Assembly (NCBI GenBank): GCA_030295235.1
Contig: AP026126.1
Span: 372,001 to 436,000, forward strand
Direction: 5' to 3'
Source of the DNA: Fistulifera solaris
Taxonomy: Eukaryota > Bacillariophyta > Bacillariophyceae > Naviculales > Stauroneidaceae
DNA: 64,000 bases
The notes under the pieces are model-generated. The model was not told the DNA's origin and ran no database searches. It saw only the letters and a list, made by a program, of their open reading frames with translations. Positions 52,854-61,093 of this stretch are shown here, in pieces (the first letter of the stretch is position 1; every line of letters begins with the position of its first letter). The position numbers were made by a program, and so were the translations under genes.

Positions 52854-53402
52854 TGCCGAGGAGATGTGTCAGATAAATCGAAAAAGGATGGGTTCCGCTC
52901 CGGACAGACTATTGCATGCTTGAAAGAAGATGGTACTTTATTTTACCGATCACCGATCGACGCTGAGATGATGAGACGTTCAACAGAGTGATAATCCTGC
53001 CGCAAACATCAATGAGACTACTTCGTACTTTTTCGATGTTTTCTTTGCAATTTCTCATTCTCAATTTCCATTAAGGTTAAGAACTAGTCATAGCTTGCTG
53101 ACGTGTTGTAGATGTTTCCAAAACGATGATGTCAGCATGCGGCACTCCGCGGACGACGGAAATACGGCGTTTCGGATTTTGGAGGGAACGCGGTTTGAAA
53201 AATCTTGACGCTCCGAAGCCTTCGTAGCACTTCTTCGTGCAAAGTGTAGGAGCCTGGCGGGCGGCGCAGGCTGCAAGGTTTTGGAGCGCATGGCTGGTGG
53301 CGCTCGCAGCTTTCATTTGACTTGAAAGGACTACCCGATTATTGTTGATTGATGTGTCATTCTTGTTCATTGCCTTTCATTATCAAGTAGCAGAGTATCA
53401 GA
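52854..53402. other. Divergent spacer with one doubtful frame
   Basis: About 550 bp; the minus-strand frame at 53077-53370 is described separately. Otherwise nothing recognised. Confidence 0.4.
53077..53370 (-). CDS. Doubtful small protein, 97 aa or less
   Basis: The frame reads MKAASATSHALQNLAACAAR from an internal Met, then three Cys within QAPTLCTKKCYEGFGASRFF and a basic region (KPRSLQNPKRRISVVRG). The N-terminus resembles a short mitochondrial presequence. No family is recognised, and the location in a divergent promoter region argues for caution. Confidence 0.25.
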   Translation of the reverse strand: MNKNDTSINNNRVVLSSQMKAASATSHALQNLAACAARQAPTLCTKKCYEGFGASRFFKPRSLQNPKRRISVVRGVPHADIIVLETSTTRQQAMTSS

Positions 53403-54429
53403 ATGACCTTGGAAATGAATAGTTGTCCAAACGAGACACAAATAGCTGCACCGGAATGCCATGCGGTATCTTCGTCGTCCTCTTCCTCGGAGGACGACGC
53501 ACGCCACGAAACCAAAGACTTTGGCATCTTTACATTGCTTTCAGCTGCCGCACACCTCGATCCTTCCAAACCGATAACCCACGACGCGAATGTAGAAGAG
53601 CAGAAAACAGAAATCAGCCAACAATCCGCGCGTTGTGACGGAACTACATCCAGCAATGATTCGAAGGAACGACCGGACCCGAATGACAATCGCCATCATA
53701 AAAAGAGAAAAGCAGAAATCAGCGAAGTTTTCGATTCCGATCAGGTCTTCAAAATCATGCGAATACAGCCTTCGCCGGAAGAACTCGAAGCCGCTACGAC
53801 CGATCGAACGAAGAACGCGTTACTCAATTGGTATTACCGACTGAGAGAACTGCATTTATTTAAGGCGAAATACGGCCATGCGGAAGTGCCGCAACAATTT
53901 CCTGAGAATCATGCCCTGGGTATTGTAAGTACTGTTCATTCATGCGCTCCATTGTGTGATAATTTCATGCTTACATAATAATTGATCTCCTACGTCCTTT
54001 CGTTCCCGCTCGTACTACCAGTGGGTCAATAAACAGCGTATGCAAAAGAAACTACGTGAAAGGGGTCAAAAGGTTTCACTGTCGGAACACCGGATCAACT
54101 TATTGAACGACTTGGGCTTTCAGTGGGCAAAAGAGAAAGGAGATGTGTCATGGGATCATCATTACAATGAGTTGTTCGCGTTCTATTTGCAACACAGCCA
54201 TTGCAACGTTCCCACCAAATACACGGAGAATAAAGCGCTCGGACGATGGGTCAGTACACAGCGATCGCAATTGAAAAAGTGGAGAAGCGGTAGCTATTCA
54301 TTGATGACCAAGGATCGCTATGAAAAGTTGTGCAAACTGGGTTTCAATTTTGAAATGATTCCTCCGAGCAGTAAAAACAAGAAGGCGGATGGTGGTAGCG
54401 ACAGTCAAAATACTTCATTGAGTTCGTGA
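53403..54429 (+). CDS. Helicase-associated (HA) repeat protein without helicase, two exons
   Basis: The N-terminal 140 residues are acidic, Ser-rich and disordered (SSSSSSSEDDARHETKDF), with a basic patch HHKKRKAEISEVF. Two HA repeats (PF03457 type) follow: LNWYYRLRELHLFKAKYGHA-EVPQQF...ALGIWVNKQR, and WDHHYNELFAFYLQHSHCNV-PTKY...ALGRWVSTQR. The first repeat is complete only after removing intron 53925-54021 (97 nt, GTAAGT to TACCAG). The spliced protein is about 310 residues. HA repeats are small helical modules at the end of some bacterial and algal helicases and are expanded as stand-alone proteins in diatoms; they probably bind nucleic acid, but the role is unknown. Confidence 0.8.
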
Positions 54430-55067
54430 TTCTAGACGAAACAATTTCATTCTGGTGGTCCGTGTTTGGTGTTAGTCGAGGAAACTCCTTTAATTTTTAG
54501 ATTTCTAACGTCTGACTAGTGATTCAATTTTCCTAGCACGACAAAATTCCATCGTACCGGTTTTCGCGTGTCAGTCACGCGTGCGGCGTGAGTTGCGAGG
54601 ACGGAATTCGCCAAACGGATGAAGAACGACAACTAAAGCAACACCACATCATTATTTTTTAAAGGATATCTTTGGTTGACCAACGAGCAAAGGCTGCAGC
54701 TTTGTAGCTTCCTCTTTGCGACACAAGCAAGGGAACATTTTCTTTTGGCAAAAGCCGTTACATAGCTCGCAATCATGACATTTTCTGCGCTGAGTGCCTT
54801 CTGTCCTTCTTTCTGCAACCTTCGAGCGCAACACCACAATCGGCGGCGACTGCCTCCAACTACCATCACAATTTGTAGAAATGAAGTGATAACGCACATG
54901 AGCACAGAGGATTCCGTGCTTGGTAAGACCGAAAATTATTCATTTTGATGAGCCGCATTCACTGTCATTTTTTTTCTGATTTCGGATGAATGTATTAATA
55001 CCCAGCCTTATCGTTCGAGATTACCGAGAAAACAACTGAATTTGAACCAATCTTAAACGTACCTGCA
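54430..55067. other. Spacer containing a small Cys-rich frame
   Basis: About 640 bp; apart from the minus-strand frame at 54652-54897, nothing is recognised. Confidence 0.4.
54652..54897 (-). CDS. Possible small Cys-rich (zinc-binding-like) protein, 81 aa
   Basis: Begins MRYHFISTNCDGSWRQSPPI and contains CHDCELCNGFCQKKMFPCLC, six Cys in 20 residues in CxxC/CxC spacing, then a basic C-terminus. The cysteine spacing is unlikely by chance and resembles a small zinc-binding or metallothionein-like module. A competing frame over the same bases (54633-54905) is less ordered. The gene may have further exons upstream. Confidence 0.35.
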   Translation of the reverse strand: MRYHFISTNCDGSWRQSPPIVVLRSKVAERRTEGTQRRKCHDCELCNGFCQKKMFPCLCRKEEATKLQPLLVGQPKISFKK

Positions 55068-55571
55068 ATGGGATCATTTCTTTTGATTTTTGCTATATTC
55101 TCGTTTTTGGTGCAACGAACTTCCGCCATTGAACAGGCGGCCGACGAACGAACCCGAGCGGTCGAACGAGTGCGGAAACTGAAATCGTTGGCGCTCAGTG
55201 GTGATGCTACGTCAGAAGATGTCGACCAGGCCATTGCTTCCTATCGCGATGCTTACGATAAAGTAGAGAAGCTACGCTACGTGATTCCCGGTGTGGCGAG
55301 AATCACGCCCCCTCCAGCTGGTTCGTTGTCGCGCAAATTCATGAAAGAAAATGAAATGGCGGCCCAACAATTTCTGGGAATCGAGCCGGAAGAATCGAAT
55401 GCTGCATTCGACAAGATGGAAAACGAACACGCACAAACAGGTCTTTCTCCGATTCTCATAGCGATTCTCGCTGTCGTGGCGACAAGTCAAATCATGCTTT
55501 TGGGATTACTTTCATCGGACCCCATGTCAGCGACAGAGCTCTTGGATGCCGCTACTTTTGGTCTCGAATGA
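55068..55571 (+). CDS. Secretory single-pass membrane protein, unknown function
   Basis: MGSFLLIFAIFSFLVQRTSA is a clear signal peptide (cleavage likely after TSA). The luminal part is helical and charged (EQAADERTRAVERVRKLKSL, then ASYRDAYDKVEKLRYVIPGV), and a C-terminal membrane helix follows (LSPILIAILAVVATSQIMLL). 167 residues; no known domain. It is not certain whether it stays in the ER system or goes on to the plastid; no A-F motif follows the signal peptide. Confidence 0.6.
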   Translation: MGSFLLIFAIFSFLVQRTSAIEQAADERTRAVERVRKLKSLALSGDATSEDVDQAIASYRDAYDKVEKLRYVIPGVARITPPPAGSLSRKFMKENEMAAQQFLGIEPEESNAAFDKMENEHAQTGLSPILIAILAVVATSQIMLLGLLSSDPMSATELLDAATFGLE

Positions 55572-55908
55572 AGATAAGTAAGGAAATTATTACTTTCGCA
55601 AAAGAGACGTTATCTTTGAACGAAACAGCTGCTGCAGAGATAAATCCATTGTACGTCATAAAGAGCGTCGGCAATGATTGTCAACCTTTGAGGATCATTT
55701 TTATGGACAAAATGCCTTTCGTCTATATTTTTACCAGATCATTCATTTAATTATATTTTTTGACAGTAAAATAATGCTTACATGTTTGACGCAATACCTC
55801 ACTTCACATTCTTGTCACAAGTAATGATATATACTATATATTAGATTATTGGAAACACTAGTTCGACTTTCAACGCTTATGCTAAATGCGCAAATAGAAA
55901 GAAACTAT
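55572..55908. other. Spacer between convergent genes
   Basis: 337 bp, AT-rich; no feature seen. Confidence 0.4.
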
Positions 55909-56580
55909 TCAGTCTCTAGCATCCGTGTCCCTTGTTGAGCTGGACTGGGAGTTGTCATCCTCACGTCGCAATTTTTGCGCCAATCGTGTCACTCGATCTT
56001 CGTTGACCTCTTGTTCTTTTGCAGCTTCCTCGAACGAATGCGCAATATCGCTCGTTTGAAACAACGTTTTCCCCAATTTCATCATGACCCGTAGAAAGCC
56101 GCCCACAATGTAACTTGCCGTCAATACGGTGGCCATGATGGCCACGGTGATTCGCGTTTGCCAGTTAACGCCATTTGCTTCGGTGACCCGCAAGGGCTCC
56201 GGGTCGACGGTCGATTCTAATTTTAGATACACTTCCCGAAAGACGGCAGGAATAATGACAAAAAATCCTCGGTACCCGCGGTAAAGAATGAAGAGAGAGT
56301 ACAGTGCACACGCCTGCGCACGAAAGAGAACTTTGCGCCATCGCGATGGTGCCTGGGCGGCTTTGGAATCGGTCATTTGAGCTCTCGGTTTGAGTGATAG
56401 TCCCGCTTGATCAATCGAATCGACAAATGATCTTCTTTGTGACGTATTTTCCCCATTTACGGACAACGACATGTCTCCATTCGCGAGCCGAAGAGTCGCA
56501 TGACGAAACGGCGGTTGAAAGGACCAGACCAGCGCGCAATGCAACAGCATGCTCGTCATTAGAGTGTGAAATCGTGTCAT
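55909..56580 (-). CDS. Putative plastid membrane protein, unknown function
   Basis: Signal peptide MTRFHTLMTSMLLHCALVWS is followed by FQPPFRHATLRLANGD; the S-F junction and the basic, hydroxylated sequence after it fit the diatom plastid-targeting motif. Two hydrophobic segments follow: CALYSLFILYRGYRGFFVII and ITVAIMATVLTASYIVGGFL, then a charged C-terminal helix (FEEAAKEQEVNEDRVTRLAQ). 223 residues; no known domain. A purine-rich plus-strand stretch (56618-56765) lies just upstream, i.e. a pyrimidine-rich leader on the coding strand. Confidence 0.6.
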   Translation of the reverse strand: MTRFHTLMTSMLLHCALVWSFQPPFRHATLRLANGDMSLSVNGENTSQRRSFVDSIDQAGLSLKPRAQMTDSKAAQAPSRWRKVLFRAQACALYSLFILYRGYRGFFVIIPAVFREVYLKLESTVDPEPLRVTEANGVNWQTRITVAIMATVLTASYIVGGFLRVMMKLGKTLFQTSDIAHSFEEAAKEQEVNEDRVTRLAQKLRREDDNSQSSSTRDTDARD

Positions 56581-57009
56581 AGTTAGCTCTTAGTTGTGCT
56601 AACAAATTGACACGTAGATGATAAGAGAATGGGAAAAAGCGGGCACTTTGAAGAACAAGATTGAAAAAGATCTAAAGAGACGACGAGAGTCAGAACGAGA
56701 ATGCGAAGGGCAAAAGGGAAAACGGAATGCAAAAAGCTGGGGAGGGTAGAAAAACGATCAAAATGCAATGTCACAGTAGTACGTCACAGTCTAAGTACGG
56801 AGTACATTCCAAACCATGGTCAGGTTCGTGGTGTGACGCCTGCGCTGTTAGATAATTTTACTTGAGGGTATAACTCGCGGACACTAAAGCACTTATCAAT
56901 TGCCAATTACGAGGTCTAAACAAACTCTAATGTTGCCTGTACCAGGTACCAATAAATAATGCAAAAGAAAAAAATGGACGCCAATGAATCATTTCTAGTC
57001 TACATTTCA
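56581..57009. other. Divergent spacer with purine-rich stretch and GTACC element
   Basis: Contains a purine-rich plus strand (56618-56765) and an ACCAGGTACC element at 56941-56950. No gene seen. Confidence 0.5.
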
Positions 57010-57903
57010 ATGAATAGAAGAATGATGCGCCCATGGCGCTTGATAATTTTTCTTTCACTTCAATATCGAATCATTGGTGCATGGAAATGGAATCCAGAGG
57101 ACGAACATCCCTGCAACATTCATCGAACGATGACCTTCCGACAACTCCTCGAAACCTTTGGTCCGTCGGGTATCCCCGCTCTGTTTCCGGAACCGCTCAT
57201 TATCCGAGCCAGTGATACATTTCGCAATGAGCAATTTCGAAAACTGACGGAACAAGAAGCAATCATTCGCTGGTTTGGGGAGGACTTTAATGTCACTTTG
57301 TCGAGTAGCAATTCTCTGTCCGAGAATCGAAGGATTACTTCATTGAAACAATATATTGATGAAACCGTCACCGCGGAAGAAACATTACCCAATCAACTAG
57401 CCAATGAATCGTGGTATTTATTTGGAGAAACCTATTCGGAAGAATGGTTGACGTTTTTGAACCATTATGAAATCCCACCGTGTTATACCTGCTCCGATTG
57501 GCCGGTGGCGCTCGCATTCGGAATTGGAAATCGTGGTTCGGGCGTCCAATGGCACATGCATGGTAAGTCCCCCTCGCTGACTTTTCGTGTACGTAGCGCG
57601 TTGTGATTCACTTTGATTGTTCTAGGACCTGGCTTTTCGGAAGCCATTCACGGTAAAAAGCACTGGATTCTGTATCCGCCAAAGGAACGACCGGATTATG
57701 AAAAAGATCAAAGTAGCCGGCAATGGATGGAAACAACGTACTGGGAAGTCGCGTCCAAGCCATTCGAATGCACGTTACATCCAGGCGACCTCATCTACTT
57801 TCCGGATAAATGGCATCATGCAACAATCAATCTAGACGCTTACACAGTGTTCGTATCGGCATTTACGACAGAGCACCATCTGGGCCTTGGTGACGAGTTA
57901 TAG
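57010..57903 (+). CDS. JMJD8: JMJD8-like JmjC protein, probably ER-luminal, two exons
   Basis: JMJD8 is an ER-lumen member of the JmjC/cupin-8 family. The start Met at 57010 puts a signal-like stretch (MRPWRLIIFLSLQYRIIGAW) at the N-terminus; an earlier Met at 56959 is also in frame. A 63-nt intron (57563-57625, GTAAGT to TTCTAG) joins GSGVQWHMHG to PGFSEAIHGKKHWILYPPK. C-terminal HPGDLIYFPDKWHHATINLD completes the double-stranded beta-helix. The usual iron triad HxD...H appears as HMH and WHH, as in animal JMJD8, so classic hydroxylase activity is doubtful. The spliced protein is about 276 residues with NLS/NVT-type glycosylation sequons, consistent with the secretory route. Confidence 0.85.
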
Positions 57904-58203
57904 TGACTCTAGGCTCTTGATATCTTTTCAAAAGAATGGGTACTAAAATATGTAGGATTAATAATTAATAGGTTTGCTCACATTTGACTTGTGCAAAGCT
58001 TCAAGAGTGACAGTGTGTGTAAAACCAAGACAAGTAGATTTCTTTTTTCTCGAAAGAAAAGAGTGGTCGGCTGCGTCAAACGCTGGAGCACGAAGTCAAT
58101 GAATGACTAACAATGTTCCATATGAGAATATCCTTGGATAAAGCATTCTCATTATCATGTCATCACGTGACTCAAGATCTGAAATGACATGATTGAGCCG
58201 CGT
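57904..58203. other. Spacer between convergent genes
   Basis: 300 bp, AT-rich, holding the 3' ends of the JMJD8 and HSF transcripts; nothing else seen. Confidence 0.4.
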
Positions 58204-59455
58204 TTAAATCTCGTTGAACCGCATGGGGTCGACCATCTCAGGCTGTTCACTCTCCAACACCTTGATCTCTTCAAGAGGATCTAGCGCAAAGAGCGAGGTA
58301 AGAACGGCTTCATCATGACTTGTCATGGAAGCTGCACCAGTAGACTCGACGCGCTCCATCGTCGTGGAAAGAGTAGCCGTAGGCATGGAAGGGACGTGGG
58401 TGCCGCTGAAGTCCAAGCAATTGTCAACCATCTGGGTTTGTTCATCAGGCATGTATGATGGTTCTTGATGCGAGAAAGGCACATAAGGTTGCAATTCCGA
58501 CTCAACGTCGAGTGGCTGGATCTTGTAGACCTCTCCAGAAGAGGTAGGGGCCGGGAAGGTGCTGTATGACACCGACGTTAAATGCTCCATCGGCTCCACT
58601 TTCTGTTTCTTCATGAGTGGTTGGCCACCATACTCTTGGAGAACCCGACCCACCAAAGCTTTTAAGCCCTCCAGTTCTAGCGAAGTGTGACCTAGCTGAT
58701 CACGCAAAATGCAGACTTCGTTTCTCAACTGCTCAACCTCCTGTTTGTCAGCGGCCTCGGTATGATTCGACTTGCGAATCTCGGAGAGAAGATCCGGACG
58801 ACCACGGCGAAAATTGTCATGATGAAAGCGCCAATACTTGGATTCTTCGCAGTTTTCCGCGTCCTTCAAGCGAATAGGATCGGAACGAATCTTGTGGAAG
58901 CCGTAGAAGTTGAGCTGGCGGACAAAGCTAAAAGGGTGTTGTGAGTTTTCGAGAAATGACTAGCCACGAAAGTACTCAGGACCTTTTCTCACCTAGAAAA
59001 GTTGTTATGCTTAAAGAACTTTGGGATGAAATCCGTTTGAAATCTCGTCGTATCTTTTACAACAAAAGTCAGTCCATCGTCTGCCCTGTTGAATCAAAAA
59101 AGAATCCAATGTGAGTTAAAATTCATGTTCGACGCAATGAATAACAGGACAGAGACATAGAGGCAAAACTTCCTGCACAGTCTGACTTAAAAACTGTTGT
59201 AGCTTTGAAATCCAAGACGAGACGCAAAAAACATAAAAGGGGACCTCCGTTGCGAATTGCGTGATCACTACAAAACGCAATACAGTGAACGTACCAGGAA
59301 GCAACGCTCGGATCGCAGCTGTTGACTAGCTCAAACGTCTTGCGAAGAAACACCGGGGCTGTGGGGTTTACTTCCTTCTTTGCTGGGCGATTCGTCCGCT
59401 TTTTGTTCTTTGCGCCATTGATTTGGTTGGGTTGTTGCATAAGGAATGGCTCCAT
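58204..59455 (-). CDS. HSF: Heat-shock-factor (HSF) type transcription factor, three exons
   Basis: HSF DNA-binding domain assembled from three exons: 59455-59295 (APVFLRKTFELVNSCDPSVA), 59085-58993 (TFVVKDTTRFQTDFIPKFFK then HNNFS) and 58927-58204 (FVRQLNFYGFHKIRSDPIRL, ESKYWRFHHDNFRRGRPDLL). Introns are 209 and 65 nt with GTACGT and GTGAGA donors. Spliced length is 325 residues. After the DBD comes a coiled coil (EVEQLRNEVCILRDQLGHTS), the usual trimerisation helix, and an acidic/Pro/Ser C-terminus that may be an activation domain. HSFs bind nGAAn repeats; the family is greatly expanded in diatoms, so this need not be a heat-shock regulator. Confidence 0.92.
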
Positions 59456-61093
59456 GGTTGATGTTTTCGGGTAGGAATCTGTCTTGAAAGGAACTTAGCA
59501 TTTTTATGAAAGCATGAAATACACAAGGGAACTTCGGAGTAGAAACTGTCTACGTTCAGTTCCTTACCAAATCACGTACGTTTCGGTATATCTTCTACAT
59601 ACATAAAATACAACAGTGGAAGTCGTGCCGTCGTGCCACTTCGAAGAATCCGAAGAACCGTTTCGAACAATTAAGCGGACAGTGCTTAACTGTAACGGTT
59701 AGGCTAAAACCGGGTTCGACTTACACTCTAGATTGATGTACTGTTGGTTTGATACAAATAGTAGCTGGGCAGGAAGTATCAGTCGAAGTGAAAATCCAAT
59801 TGCCGTTTTTCTACATTGCTGACATTATCCCTCGTGTTAAAAATTCGAGCAGTATCTATCGTAAAGTACTCCAATGAAGCTGGAAAGTCTTAAAAACGCT
59901 TCTAACTATGCATCATGGAACATCGCTGATTTATTACTACTCCGAGTCGTTCCGTAAATGGCCTTGAACATTGAACTTGAAGGGTGACCCATTAAAAATT
60001 CTCAGTGCCGGTATGAGTCAAGATAGTTTACACCTGTTTTCACGTTTTTGAACAACTCTAACTTGATGATTCCCACTTCCCGAATTGCATGCACACTGCG
60101 AACGACGTCATTCCATGTTCAAGTGACTAAACCAATAAAATATAAAATGAGCGTCTACAAGCAAGTAGCTCCAATCGGTACCGGTACCGGTACCGGTACC
60201 GGTACTTGTAGTCTCGCTCATAGTCATGGTTAAAACGGAGTCCTGTGTCCTGTGATGTGAGATCTGCATCATGCATGAAGAATCATAAACGTCATCTGGG
60301 ATCTGGGATCATGGTTTATTGTTGGACGTGGGACTGTTTGATTTGATCGAAGACTCAACTTTAGCAAAGACTTACGGAAAAGGTACCGGGTAGTCAGCTT
60401 GCTCAATTGCTGGTGAGATAAATGGAAACAAGCAATAAAAAGTGGATAAGGCTGAACATTGTCAATTGTTGCTTCGAATAGAATTAGAGTAACCACTGAT
60501 AGACGGTTTCATAACTGTCAAATAACCTGTCAAGTTGTCTTTCTTCGCTACATCTTACGTCGTATCTGGCATGTGTTGTAACTTTGTGCGCAAGTCACGA
60601 GCGAAGTAGACATAAAATGGTGAGACTAATCATTCAATAGCCATTAGTTTAGGATTTTTTAGTCTAGCTACCTGGTACTCACTTCTCGGGTCTGCGGATT
60701 GATGCTATGTGAAAGCGATCTGTCCTTTTGTCCGTCAAGGGAAACGTATGTCGTACGTCGTCGGCTGTCGTCTGTCGTCTGTTCATTTCACCGCCTTGCC
60801 TGTGCCCTCTGATTCCGGATTCTATGCGCTGCGACATGTCCAGCGTTATTAGTATAGAATAAAAAGTTGACGGTAATACCGCATCCTGGACCGTGACCGT
60901 GGGGTTGGAGTGGATCGTGCCTGTCGCCTTTTTCGTCCTCGCGTGTGATGAGTGAGTCTCGTGTGCGTCTTTTTGTTGCATGGCAATTTCAGCATCGGGC
61001 CGCATTGACAAGAAATGCCATCGGGTATGCTGTGTTGCTAGTCTCCTACTCAACCCTTCTCAAGCTTGACAAGTTTTTAAGATCCTGGAAACC
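59456..61093. other. Large intergenic region with tandem GGTACC
   Basis: About 1.6 kb without a supported gene; holds the largest GGTACC run of the window (60177-60205) and related elements at 60381 and 60670. A minus-strand frame (60679-61053) of 124 codons has no domain. Confidence 0.5.
60177..60205. repeat. Tandem GGTACC array, 4.8 copies
   Basis: Four complete GGTACC hexamers plus GGTAC, perfectly self-complementary. It is the longest example of the motif found repeatedly between genes here. Confidence 0.9.

Noticed and set aside
59716-59728. GGGTTCGACTT resembling a tRNA T-loop
   Set aside because: No supporting stems or A box upstream; isolated match.
60679-61053. 124-codon minus-strand frame
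   Set aside because: No domain, unusual composition and location in a long spacer next to the DENN gene start.
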